Assembly: GCA_028284385.1 (NCBI GenBank)
Contig: JANQRT010000045.1
Span: 150,197 to 214,196 of the forward strand
Length of the DNA: 64,000 nucleotides
Origin: Opitutaceae bacterium
GTDB taxonomy: Bacteria > Verrucomicrobiota > Verrucomicrobiia > Opitutales > Opitutaceae
Reading direction: 5' to 3'
Made by a program: the position numbers and the translations under genes. Below, piece after piece: positions 8,061 to 16,892 of the stretch. The notes beneath the pieces are model-generated. The model saw only the letters and a list, made by a program, of their open reading frames with translations. It was not told the origin of the DNA and searched no databases. Each line of letters starts with the position of its first letter. The stretch's first letter is position 1.

Positions 8061-9965
8061 ATGAAAAAAGGGCCATACACGAAATTAGCGAGCACGCTGA
8101 TATGTAGTTTTATTATGATTTCAAAATCCAATGCTGAATGGAAACCGGCGGAATCGACCATGATGACGCAGTGGGGCGAAAACGTGACCCCAGAAAATGC
8201 ATGGACGGAGTATCCACGTCCCCAGATGGTCCGCGAGAACTGGACCAATTTCAACGGACTCTGGGACTTCGCGGTAACGCCGCGAGGAGCTGCCAAGCCT
8301 AAAACCTGGAAGTCCATCCTTGTACCATTCGCCTTAGAAACGCCTCTCTCCGGAATCGGCAGGCGGTTGGGAGAAAAGGAAGTCATTTGGTACCGTCGAA
8401 ATTTCGACCTTCCAACCAGAGGGGATGGAAGAACGTTGCTTCACTTCGAAGGCGTCGATTACGCTTGTCGCGTGTGGGTGAACAATGAATACGCGGGATC
8501 TCATATGGGAGGCAATCTGCCATTCTCCTTCGATGTGACCTCTCTGTTGAAAGAGAACTCGAACGAGGTCGTTCTCCGGGTGGTGGACGATACGGATTCA
8601 AACGACCGGTATCAGCTTCGCGGAAAGCAGAGGCGCGACAACAAAGGCATTTGGTACACGCCCTCCTCGGGCATCTGGCAAACCGTCTGGATGGAAGAAG
8701 TCCCCTCCTCCTACCTGGAGCGAATCAAGCTGACGGGAGACATGGATGGCAATCTTTCCATCAAAGGTATTATCGAGGGCGATGCTCTTAAAAACGGCAA
8801 GCTTAGAGTCTCCGTAATGGAGGGCGAAAAATCGGTATCCAAAAAATCGGGACCAGTGGATGGCTTTTCCGTTAAAATAAAGAATCCTCGGCTATGGTCT
8901 CCTGAGGATCCGTATCTTTACAACCTGAGCGTGGAATTAATCCACAGCTCCGGGAAAGTGATAGATCAAGTGGATTCCTATGTCGGATTTAGGACAATAG
9001 GCAAAGAAAAGGATGCCGCCGGTCATTGGCGATTCACGCTAAACGGCTCAGAGATCTTTCATCTGGGTCCGCTAGATCAAGGCTGGTGGCCAGATGGTTT
9101 CCTCAATCCTCCTGCGGACGAAGCCATCGTATTCGAAATGGAATTTCTTAAAAAGGCCGGCTTCAACATGATCCGCAAACACAAGAAAGTGGAGCCGAGA
9201 CGCTACTATTACCACGCGGATCGCATGGGATTTCTCGTCTGGCAAGACCATGTATCCGGAGGAGCAGGACCCAATGAGTGGCCAAAATGGAAACGACTCT
9301 GGATGCATGGCAAAGAGGATGCTGACTGGGCGAAGGGAAATAATAATCGCTGGAAGCCCGGAGACAAAGTGGACGCGGACTGGCCTGCATGGGCCCACCA
9401 GCAGTCGATGGCCGAACTTAAGACCATGATCGATACTCTTTACAACAACCCAAGCGTTGTTGTCTGGACGGCTTTCAACGAACGTTGGGGGCAGCATTTA
9501 TCAATGGACATTGGAAAATGGATTCAGTCGTACGACTCGACTCGATATCTCAATATAGCCAGCGGCGGGAATTTTTTCGAGATTGGCGACATTGCGGACG
9601 AGCACAGTTATCCTGATCCGGAATTTCCTTTGGATATTTCGCTTTACGACGACTACGTTAAGGTAGTTGGGGAATTTGGCGGCCACGGTTGGCTAGTCGA
9701 AGGCCATCAATGGGATACAAGCATGAGAAACTGGGGTTACGGCGGTTTGCCGTCATCGATCGATGAATACAAGGATCGCTATCGGAAGTCCGCTGGCATC
9801 CTAGGAGAACTGAAAAGCAAGGGCATTGCAGCAGGCGTCTACACGCAAACGACCGACGTCGAAGGCGAGATAAACGGCCTCATGACCTACGACCGGAAAG
9901 TCTTTAAGATGGAGCCAGAGGAACTGTCCCGCATTCATACGGAACACGGAATCGACGGAAAGTAA
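8061..9965 (+). CDS. Secreted glycoside hydrolase family 2 enzyme
   Basis: A 634-residue GH2-type retaining exo-glycosidase, probably a beta-galactosidase or beta-glucuronidase-like enzyme. The signal peptide (1-25) is followed by the sugar-binding jelly roll (IWYRRNFDLP, HFEGVDYACRVWVNN, RLWSPEDPYLYNLSVEL), an Ig-like domain and the TIM barrel. Acid/base Glu474 lies in AFNERWG and the nucleophile is Glu538 in VVGEFGGHG, so both catalytic residues are present. AGGAG lies a few bases upstream of the ATG. It follows TonB receptor 1 but is separated by a terminator, so it probably has its own promoter. The exact substrate cannot be read from the sequence. Confidence 0.92.
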   Translation: MKKGPYTKLASTLICSFIMISKSNAEWKPAESTMMTQWGENVTPENAWTEYPRPQMVRENWTNFNGLWDFAVTPRGAAKPKTWKSILVPFALETPLSGIGRRLGEKEVIWYRRNFDLPTRGDGRTLLHFEGVDYACRVWVNNEYAGSHMGGNLPFSFDVTSLLKENSNEVVLRVVDDTDSNDRYQLRGKQRRDNKGIWYTPSSGIWQTVWMEEVPSSYLERIKLTGDMDGNLSIKGIIEGDALKNGKLRVSVMEGEKSVSKKSGPVDGFSVKIKNPRLWSPEDPYLYNLSVELIHSSGKVIDQVDSYVGFRTIGKEKDAAGHWRFTLNGSEIFHLGPLDQGWWPDGFLNPPADEAIVFEMEFLKKAGFNMIRKHKKVEPRRYYYHADRMGFLVWQDHVSGGAGPNEWPKWKRLWMHGKEDADWAKGNNNRWKPGDKVDADWPAWAHQQSMAELKTMIDTLYNNPSVVVWTAFNERWGQHLSMDIGKWIQSYDSTRYLNIASGGNFFEIGDIADEHSYPDPEFPLDISLYDDYVKVVGEFGGHGWLVEGHQWDTSMRNWGYGGLPSSIDEYKDRYRKSAGILGELKSKGIAAGVYTQTTDVEGEINGLMTYDRKVFKMEPEELSRIHTEHGIDGK

Positions 9966-10095
9966 GATGGAGCGCGACTGAGTTTTGTACCTGGCTTAGG
10001 AAAAACACTACAGAGCAGCTATTGTTCACCTAAACTGATCCACTCGAACGCATAACGATCACCTGATCTAAAGGGTCGTCCATTAGATGCAAAGC

Positions 10096-11313
10096 CTACT
10101 GAACGGGGCCGAGATTGTATGGAACGTCGACAGTCCTGTTGCCGAAGAATTGATCCGTGATCACACCTTTGGCAATGCCATTGGCTGGTGTACCGTCGGC
10201 GAAATAAAGCTGAATTTGGAAATCCTCCTCAAAAGCCGTGTAGTCGAAAAATACATTCAGCTGTTCATAATCCCCCATTTCGTACCAACGGTAACTGATT
10301 ATGCCGTCTCCAAAGCCGCTGGAAAACGTTCCAGTGCCTTGCTCATCCATGATGACGAAAAAACCGCCATATATATCCTCCGGAAGCGTTAGATTCATTT
10401 CGCGCGGGTCACGAACGAGAGGGAATGGGAAAAGGAGTGGACCGTAGCTGTAGTATACCGGTCTTTCTTTGTCGCTTGGAAGCTGAATTGAATCGACGAT
10501 GGAGTCCGGATTGTCGTCGGTCCAAAGAAGCCGCTTTTCTACTTCCCAATTTGAAAGGTCGCGACTTTCGAAACGGAAATAATCGACGAGCGGATCTCTC
10601 TCGAATGTGACCGTCGCTTGATTCGCATTGCTCAACGAGATGTTCGACTGAATTGGCACGTCAAAGGCTATCTGGTAGTCAGTCGCCTTGAACTCGTTGG
10701 CGGCCTCTCCTTGCCGCTGGATGGTAATGCGATTGATTGTGACATCCATCAAAGGTCGATCATTAACGTCCGTCTCGGAGGCCCCAATCGTATTCACAAC
10801 ATCCATACCTTCTACGACTTCGCCAAAGACAGTGTGGTGATTGTCAAGCCACTCGGTCGCGCCAAGCGTTACGAAAAATTGGCTTCCGTTGGTATTAGGT
10901 CCGCTATTAGCCATAGAAAGAATGCCAGCCTTGCTGTGGCTAATGAGCTCTCGCATCTCGTCCGGGAAAATGTATCCCGGCCCATCGTTACCCAATCCAT
11001 TGGGAGACCCGCTTTGAATCATAAATCCCGCAATCACGCGATGAAAGATAACGCCCTCATACAGCGGCTCCCTACGAGCTTCTCCCGTGGTGCTGTCGTA
11101 CCTGGAAACGGAGTTTTCAGCGAGTCCGATAAAATTAGCGACCGTGACAGGAACTCGATCGAAAAAAAGTCTCGCGGTAAATTCTCCCTGGCTGGTATCG
11201 AAAACCGCATAGAGCCCATCTTCAGAGGGAGTGAAAGCGAATAGCTTGGAGCAGAAAATCGCTCCCGAGATGATAACAGTCCCAAAGAGTCGAAAGAGAA
11301 AAGGAGTTAGCAT
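10096..11313 (-). CDS. Secreted cyclophilin-type peptidyl-prolyl isomerase with C-terminal extension
   Basis: 405 aa. After an N-terminal signal or anchor (about 1-27), residues 30-200 are a cyclophilin domain: FDTSQGEFTARLFFDRVPVT, GVIFHRVIAGFMIQSG, ISHSKAGILSMANSGPNTNG, GSQFFVTLG, HHTVFGEVVEGMDVVN, carrying the catalytic Arg and the core residues. It would accelerate proline isomerisation in secreted or periplasmic proteins. The C-terminal 200 residues (from about KATDYQIAF) are not a known PPIase part; they look beta-rich. The gene is the last of a minus-strand run, 304 bp downstream of the DUF3179 gene, so it may be a separate unit. Confidence 0.9.
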   Translation of the reverse strand: MLTPFLFRLFGTVIISGAIFCSKLFAFTPSEDGLYAVFDTSQGEFTARLFFDRVPVTVANFIGLAENSVSRYDSTTGEARREPLYEGVIFHRVIAGFMIQSGSPNGLGNDGPGYIFPDEMRELISHSKAGILSMANSGPNTNGSQFFVTLGATEWLDNHHTVFGEVVEGMDVVNTIGASETDVNDRPLMDVTINRITIQRQGEAANEFKATDYQIAFDVPIQSNISLSNANQATVTFERDPLVDYFRFESRDLSNWEVEKRLLWTDDNPDSIVDSIQLPSDKERPVYYSYGPLLFPFPLVRDPREMNLTLPEDIYGGFFVIMDEQGTGTFSSGFGDGIISYRWYEMGDYEQLNVFFDYTAFEEDFQIQLYFADGTPANGIAKGVITDQFFGNRTVDVPYNLGPVQ

Positions 11314-11617
11314 ACGGTTAACGTCTACGCGCGAAGCATACCCATAGATTCAGATAATCGAGAAATGTTTGGTTTGAATCCTTTCTAGAAAAACGAAGAT
11401 ATTTTAGGCATCCCTACAATCTAAGATCTCAATTTTTGTTCAAAAGAGGCCTAACGCCATCCGTACACTGTACCATGGTACGGTCCAACAGAGAGGGGAC
11501 ATCTTCCTTCCGCTCCGCATACCTAGACTGGGAAAGAATCCATGGAAACATGGTCACCGGAATCACTCTGATCGAACAGGAATAGACAAACGAAACCTAA
11601 TCCTGCAGCTCGCCTAT
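11314..11617. other. Intergenic region with 12-bp palindrome
   Basis: No gene is visible. A perfect palindrome GTACCATGGTAC lies at 11470-11481, nested in an imperfect CCGTAC...GTACGG repeat (11461-11483). It could be an operator for the cyclophilin gene or an RNA hairpin; there is no T-tract, so not an obvious terminator. Confidence 0.35.
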
Positions 11618-12982
11618 CTATTTTATCAGTTCCGTATCAGGATTTCCGGCATGCCAGCCGAACCAGAAAGCCCGATGCGAGGGCAGTCTCTGGAGTTTTT
11701 CTCCTTGATCGCTTACCAAAGCCGCCTCAGTCATACTCCAATTTCCTCCTTTAGTATCCAGTATTTGGTTACGATTTCGTTCGAATTCCTTGTCGCCGCT
11801 TTCATAGGCTCTTATAGCGCCGCTACGATCAGCCAGCAGCACGTAGCGGGTACCGCCATAGGTATCTTGTACCAGTTTTTTTCTAGCCAGGTGCTTTACA
11901 GAGTAGACTCGCGGCTTGTCGAAGGGACGCCCAAAGCGGAGGACGAATACCTCGTCCTTGTTCTTGAGTCGTTTGTCGTTGAAGGGCGTTCTGAACATGA
12001 GTTCATCTGTCGCAAAGTAGTCTTTATAAGCGACGCCTTCACCATAGTCACGATTGTGCCCAGTATTTAAGGACAGCACCGTCGTTTCAGGATGCCTTTT
12101 CTTCCATTCACCCCAGGTGGTAGTGACGACGTAAAGCGGCTCGAGCTTTATATCCTTTCCGACCAGAGGTCCGACTACCGGCTCTCCATCCAAGGTATTC
12201 CAAAGCGACTCCGTCTCATGGTCGTACATCAATTTATTGGAGCGATAGAGAAAGCCACTGGTACCCAATTCGTAATGCACGCCTTTGTGCTCCGTTTTGT
12301 AGAGGATCACAGTGCCGCAAAGCGTGCAGTACACCCCATTAACCGAAACCCCGCCCACGGTTTCCTTAAACATTTCATGCCAGGCGAGAATACGTTTCGG
12401 ATAAGCTCGAGCATCGCCATTGATCTCAATTCCGAATACCATGTTCCTGTCGGCCAAGTAGTCCGCTTCTTCGACTGAGATCATCTCAGGGCGGTCGAGT
12501 GGAGGGATCCCGTCGCGCCGCACCCCACCCCAACGGATTTCATCAAGTCGAATTTTGGCGTTTTCGGTATGGCTATCGAAATAGGCTGAGAAACTTCGGT
12601 CTATGTTCGCGTAGTGGATGGCTTTGAAAAGCCCGTAGTGAGGATGAGTGCCAAAGTCGTTCTCCCAAATCCATTCGTAGACCTTGTCGAAATTGCCCCT
12701 GAACTTTTGGCCTGTCTGCTTATCCAACAGTCTCCACATTTGGGAGCTGGCCGAGGGATGTGACGTCAACTCAAGGAGCTCCAGAATAATGGGCGTGTAG
12801 GCGTTTTGCCAGTTCTCGGCGATCTCCTCTGCCGCAGCCTTCCTGACCGAATTATCCACCCGGATGAGGTCCAGAAAACGATTTATCGGAACCGGATCCT
12901 TTTCAACAACCGCCAAAGAGCTCGTCGACAGTACAGAGACAGTTAAGCCGGCTGCTAAATACAGACATCGTGAAAGCTGCAT
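11618..12982 (-). CDS. DUF3179 domain protein
   Basis: About 454 aa with a signal peptide (MQLSRCLYLAAGLTVSVLST). Residues about 180-410 match the DUF3179 family: VFGIEINGDARAYPKRIL, ETVGGVSVNGVYCTLCGT with the conserved CxxC pair, SGFLYRSNKLMYDHETESLW, and SLNTGHNRDYG. The biochemical role of the family is not established; the CxxC pair and His residues suggest a metal or redox site. The first in-frame start is a TTG nine codons upstream; ATG 12982 starts the signal peptide. It lies 133 bp downstream of the sulfatase at 13116 on the same strand and could be the last gene of that sulfatase run. Confidence 0.88.
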   Translation of the reverse strand: MQLSRCLYLAAGLTVSVLSTSSLAVVEKDPVPINRFLDLIRVDNSVRKAAAEEIAENWQNAYTPIILELLELTSHPSASSQMWRLLDKQTGQKFRGNFDKVYEWIWENDFGTHPHYGLFKAIHYANIDRSFSAYFDSHTENAKIRLDEIRWGGVRRDGIPPLDRPEMISVEEADYLADRNMVFGIEINGDARAYPKRILAWHEMFKETVGGVSVNGVYCTLCGTVILYKTEHKGVHYELGTSGFLYRSNKLMYDHETESLWNTLDGEPVVGPLVGKDIKLEPLYVVTTTWGEWKKRHPETTVLSLNTGHNRDYGEGVAYKDYFATDELMFRTPFNDKRLKNKDEVFVLRFGRPFDKPRVYSVKHLARKKLVQDTYGGTRYVLLADRSGAIRAYESGDKEFERNRNQILDTKGGNWSMTEAALVSDQGEKLQRLPSHRAFWFGWHAGNPDTELIK

Positions 12983-13115
12983 ACCTGTAAAAGCGTTCGA
13001 GATCTCCAAATGATTGAAGCAAAAGTCGAAAATCGACTGTCAATAGACTCAGCCTTTGAGGGATTCAGTCTCCAAAAAGACCAAAGCTCATTAAAAACAG
13101 GTTACAGCAAACCCC

Positions 13116-14549
13116 CTATGGCGTATTCACTTCCTGGGCTCGCTTCCATGCTTTAAAATCTTCGCCACCGTTGAGCATGCGTTCATAGGCGGCGAGCTCA
13201 GTCGCTTGACCCAGATCGCCTTGCGAAGCCATCCAGTCGCCAAGACGGCGCGAGAGCCGAGCGATCCGGTCTGCGTGCTGCGGATCATCGGCAAGATTAT
13301 TCATTTCGTAGGGATCAACCAAGGTGTCGTAGAATTCGATGGCAGGTCTGCGGCTATGACGACGAGTCATGGCCTGGGCGTGAGCATCTCCAGCTTCCGC
13401 CTTGGCTATCCAGGTCTTGTACCAGTCGAACGTGTCGATAACGTTCCTATAGATCGCATTCGGATCCAGATTGCGAATGAGTTTGTATCGAGAATCTCTG
13501 ACAGACCGTATCCCGTAGTGATTCGGGGCATTGAGAATGCCGCGAGACGTTTGAATGCCATACACATGCGTCTTATGCGTATCCGTTTTTCCATATAAGA
13601 CTGGCAACAGACTTTTCCCATCGAAATCGGGGTTTAGCTCTCCGCCAGCCACCTCCACAAACGTCGGACAAATATCGACATACTCAATCATGGCATCGCT
13701 CGTCGAGCCTGGCTCGACATGTCCAGGCCAGCGGACGACCATGCCTGACTGGAGTCCCGAATCCGAACAAGTCCATTTCGCGAAGGGGAAGTTGTTGCCC
13801 TGCTCGCTCAACACCATGACCAACGTGTTTTCACTATGGCCATAAGCTTCGAGCATCTCCAGGAGACGCCCCACTTCCTGATCGAAGTAGGAAATTTCCG
13901 CCAAATAGTTTCGATAGGCCACGCGTGTCTCTGGCGTATCCACCATGTAGGGACGAAATTGAATTTCGTCCAACGGATAGCGTTCTCTGAATTCCTTGCC
14001 CTTACTCCATGGAGTGTGTGGCTCCCGAGAGCAGGCGAAAAGAGCGAATGGCTGACCGGCCTCCGCAGACTCTTTCATCAACCTCTCTGCAGCCATGAAA
14101 TCGATGGACGACTCGGTCTTGGATCGAGTATCGCTGTATTCAAAAGGAAATACAGACGGCGGATTTATATGCGTCTTTCCAAAGAGGGCCACCCGGTAGC
14201 CCATGGGCTTCAGGTAATGAACGATGCTTCGGACATCGTCGTTCACGAAAGTGTGATTCGGATAGGCTCCGCTCTTCACCGGATAGAGGCCGGTATAGAT
14301 ATTATGCCGCGTGGGAGAGCACATCGGAGCCGCTTGAAAGCAGCGCTCCATGCGCATTCCTTGATCTGCCAGCGCATCGATATTGGGCGTGTAGGCTTGA
14401 CCGCCGTAGCTCCCAATATCGCGGAAAGTGCAGTCGTCGGCGATGATGCAGAGAATGTTTGGCCCGGTCTGGCTAGCAGAAGAGGCCTCGAGCTGAGCAT
14501 GGGCATTCGCCAGAAAAACAGTGAAAAGATAGAAAGCGGCGCGCTTCAT
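13116..14549 (-). CDS. Secreted type I sulfatase (CSPTR motif)
   Basis: 477 aa with a signal peptide (1-18). FGly motif CSPTR at Cys77, metal-binding DD in CIIADD (38-39), GKTHINP and SREPHTPW. As in the paralog at 1601, the usual DN/DHG metal motif reads SEQG (Glu249, Gln250), followed by a conserved FAKWTC segment. It resembles the 1601 gene throughout the N-terminal half (both have CFQAAPMCSPTR and YPVKSGAYPNHT), evidence of duplication and dispersal within 12 kb. Only 27 bp separate it from the upstream sulfatase at 14577, so the two are probably cotranscribed. Role: removal of sulfate from a glycan outside the cytoplasm; position specificity unknown. Confidence 0.93.
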   Translation of the reverse strand: MKRAAFYLFTVFLANAHAQLEASSASQTGPNILCIIADDCTFRDIGSYGGQAYTPNIDALADQGMRMERCFQAAPMCSPTRHNIYTGLYPVKSGAYPNHTFVNDDVRSIVHYLKPMGYRVALFGKTHINPPSVFPFEYSDTRSKTESSIDFMAAERLMKESAEAGQPFALFACSREPHTPWSKGKEFRERYPLDEIQFRPYMVDTPETRVAYRNYLAEISYFDQEVGRLLEMLEAYGHSENTLVMVLSEQGNNFPFAKWTCSDSGLQSGMVVRWPGHVEPGSTSDAMIEYVDICPTFVEVAGGELNPDFDGKSLLPVLYGKTDTHKTHVYGIQTSRGILNAPNHYGIRSVRDSRYKLIRNLDPNAIYRNVIDTFDWYKTWIAKAEAGDAHAQAMTRRHSRRPAIEFYDTLVDPYEMNNLADDPQHADRIARLSRRLGDWMASQGDLGQATELAAYERMLNGGEDFKAWKRAQEVNTP

Positions 14550-14576
14550 AGGACGTTTCTTGAATCGGATGGAAAA

Positions 14577-15956
14577 TTAGTTCTGCTTTCGCATGCGCTT
14601 AGGCGTGAAATGGAATCTGGGAATTTCAAGCTCTCCTTCCAATCCGCGATCTCCCTGCTGGAGCATCCATTGATCGAGCTCGGCGCTCAACGTCGACTTG
14701 GTTTCCGCCAGCGAAGGATCGTCCGTCAAGTTATTGAACTCCCATGGATCGCTTTGAAGATCATAGAGCTCTTCGGCAGGACGATTCATGACGCGAGCCA
14801 ATAGCCGCGCCGCCTCGGGATCGGTCTTGGCCTTTTCTTTCCAGGCGCCCCATAAGCCCGAATCGGATTCGGTGTATTTAAAACCATGAGTCGTGATATT
14901 CGTGGGCTGACCTTCGGGATTAAGATTGCGAATGTATTTGTATCGCTCGCCACGAACCGACCTGACTGGATAAGGCTCGCCGGAGATGATACCTCGATTA
15001 GTATGAGCCCCGAATATTAGATCGCGGTGCTCCTCCGATCGGCCTTCAAGCACTCCTAGAAAACTCCTGCCATCGAGATCGGCTGAAGAGTCGGATCCTA
15101 CTGCCTCCAGAAAAGTCGGCAAAACATCCACGAAACTAATCATGGCTTCAGTCGTAGTTCCTGGCTCGATACGCCCCGGCCAGCGAGCGATTAAAGGAAC
15201 ATGAAGTCCCGCTTCATAGCATGTCCATTTCGCCATGATGCCAATGCCATGATCGCCCGCATAGATGAAGAGCGTGTTGCTGGCCTTTCCGCTCTGCTCG
15301 AGTCGGTCCAAGATCAAGCCGATTTCCTTGTCCAAGGCTTCGATATCAGCATAGTAGCCTGCGGTCTTTTCTCGAATGGAGGGGATGTCCGGCAGGAACG
15401 GTGGCAGCGGGAGTTCTTCAGGAACGTAGTCTCCCTTTCCATGCGGACCGTGCGGCTCATGCGAAGCCACCACCAAGCAGAACGGCTCCTCGCTATCGAT
15501 CACCGCGGCAGCCTCCTCCATCTTTACATACTCGAAAGGGTAAACGCTCTTGGGTTTAATGTGCGTCTTTTCCGCCAGGACCACGCGGTAGCCAAGAGGC
15601 TTCAGATAATGCGGCAGCGATTGCGTTCCCTCACGAGTGAGCCCATGATTCATATGACAGCCATTGCGATGCGGATAGAGTCCCGTGTAGAGAGCGCTGC
15701 GTGAAACCGCGCACATGGCCGATACCGTGAAAGCTCTATCAAAACGAATGCCCTCGCTGGCCAGTCTATCAATGTTAGGCGTCCTGACCGTCTCATTCCC
15801 ATAGCAGCCTGAATCCTGCAAACTGTGATCGTCGCCAATGAAAAGAATGATATTCGGCTTTTCATCCGATGCGAAGCTATGGGCAGCAAAAGACAAAGCT
15901 ACCGCGACCACCGAGAATAGGCCGCCGACTCGAAATCTCAAGAAGCTCGTCATCAT
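14577..15956 (-). CDS. Secreted type I sulfatase with atypical CAVSR motif
   Basis: 459 aa with a signal peptide (1-30). The fold markers are normal: NIILFIGDD (42-43), EKTHIKP, ASHEPHGPHGKGD, a canonical GDHG metal motif, and the C-terminal RPAEELYDLQSDPWEFNNL. The maturation motif is Cys82-Ala-Val84-Ser-Arg86: the position that is Pro or Ala in recognised CxPxR/CxAxR motifs is Val. The codons (tgc gcg gtt tca cgc) read clearly. Either it belongs to a subfamily tolerating Val, or maturation by the usual enzyme is impaired. It is distantly paralogous to the 13116 and 1601 sulfatases (MNHG, HYLKPLGYRV). First of a tight pair with 13116. Confidence 0.9.
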   Translation of the reverse strand: MMTSFLRFRVGGLFSVVAVALSFAAHSFASDEKPNIILFIGDDHSLQDSGCYGNETVRTPNIDRLASEGIRFDRAFTVSAMCAVSRSALYTGLYPHRNGCHMNHGLTREGTQSLPHYLKPLGYRVVLAEKTHIKPKSVYPFEYVKMEEAAAVIDSEEPFCLVVASHEPHGPHGKGDYVPEELPLPPFLPDIPSIREKTAGYYADIEALDKEIGLILDRLEQSGKASNTLFIYAGDHGIGIMAKWTCYEAGLHVPLIARWPGRIEPGTTTEAMISFVDVLPTFLEAVGSDSSADLDGRSFLGVLEGRSEEHRDLIFGAHTNRGIISGEPYPVRSVRGERYKYIRNLNPEGQPTNITTHGFKYTESDSGLWGAWKEKAKTDPEAARLLARVMNRPAEELYDLQSDPWEFNNLTDDPSLAETKSTLSAELDQWMLQQGDRGLEGELEIPRFHFTPKRMRKQN

Positions 15957-16052
15957 GCGCTGTTTATCGCAGCAATCAAACGAGAGGCAACTCTGATATC
16001 AACAGGACAAAGGTGATTTACATGCCCCAATGCCCTGCCTGGCTTGATTAGT

Positions 16053-16772
16053 TTACCGTTTAGAGATTTTAAGGTTCGCGTAATGAGCGACAGTTGAACC
16101 TTCGAACCACAGGGCTACGTCTCCGGATGCGTCAGGTCCGGTTTTCAAATCATTGACGATTAAGGTTGGCTGCTCAACCCCATGAACAAAGAGCTGGGCC
16201 TTCTCTCCTTCAACCACGATTTTGATTCTGGTCCAAGTAGCCGGTTGCAGATCTACATAGGTTTCGTACTTGCTTGGGGATTCTCTTCTGAGTTTGAACC
16301 AAGGATAGTCCGGATGGGATGTGTATTGAACGGAATGATTCCGCCGCTCCTGATCCTGAGCTCGTCCATTTGTAGGGCGAAGATAAATACAATCATACGT
16401 TTTGAGATCGGGCTGGACACGAAAAGCGACGCCAACGAATCCACGAGCTCCTCCGAATGCGCCTGGGGCTGGCTGGCCAGACAATTCAAGCTCGATCGTC
16501 CCGTTATGGAAATCCTCTTCTACCAAAACCAAATGATCCACCCGGTTCGCTTCGCCTCCTGCCTGACGCTGACGACGCGCCTCCGCCAAGGCCTTCCTCG
16601 CCTCTTCGGAAATTTGAGCTTTCAACGCTTGCTTACCCTTGAATTCGACGACCTCGATCACAGCATTGTGAGCCGTTAATCCATCGGTGTCGGTCAGATC
16701 GATCTCCGCTCCCATCGCGGAAGAGATCGAGAAAACGAGAGTGAACGAAAACAGAACAGATAATAGTTTCAT
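16053..16772 (-). CDS. Secreted DUF1080-like (concanavalin fold) protein
   Basis: 239 aa with a signal peptide (1-21, ending SSAMGA). The beta-rich remainder has features of the 3-keto-disaccharide hydrolase/DUF1080 or LamG-like jelly-roll group: DFHNGTIELELSG, FVGVAFRVQPDLKTYDCIYL, and WTRIKIVVEGEKAQLFV. Such proteins bind or act on carbohydrate. It is shorter than enzymes with added domains, so a binding role is as likely as catalysis. It sits between sulfatases, 96 bp upstream of the 14577 sulfatase and 120 bp downstream of the 16893 sulfatase, all on the same strand. Confidence 0.75.
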   Translation of the reverse strand: MKLLSVLFSFTLVFSISSAMGAEIDLTDTDGLTAHNAVIEVVEFKGKQALKAQISEEARKALAEARRQRQAGGEANRVDHLVLVEEDFHNGTIELELSGQPAPGAFGGARGFVGVAFRVQPDLKTYDCIYLRPTNGRAQDQERRNHSVQYTSHPDYPWFKLRRESPSKYETYVDLQPATWTRIKIVVEGEKAQLFVHGVEQPTLIVNDLKTGPDASGDVALWFEGSTVAHYANLKISKR

Positions 16773-16892
16773 ATCAGCAAAGGGTCTGAACTAGATAAAT
16801 CAGGAATCTGTCGATTTGGCTAGCGAAAGATAAGGGGATTTTGAAGAATTGCAGCCAATCCGCCACCAGAACTTCAATACCGAATCAACGAG

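Noticed and set aside
7901..8107. 68-codon plus-strand frame before GH2
   Set aside because: Overlaps the GH2 start and its ribosome binding site, has no domain; chance frame.
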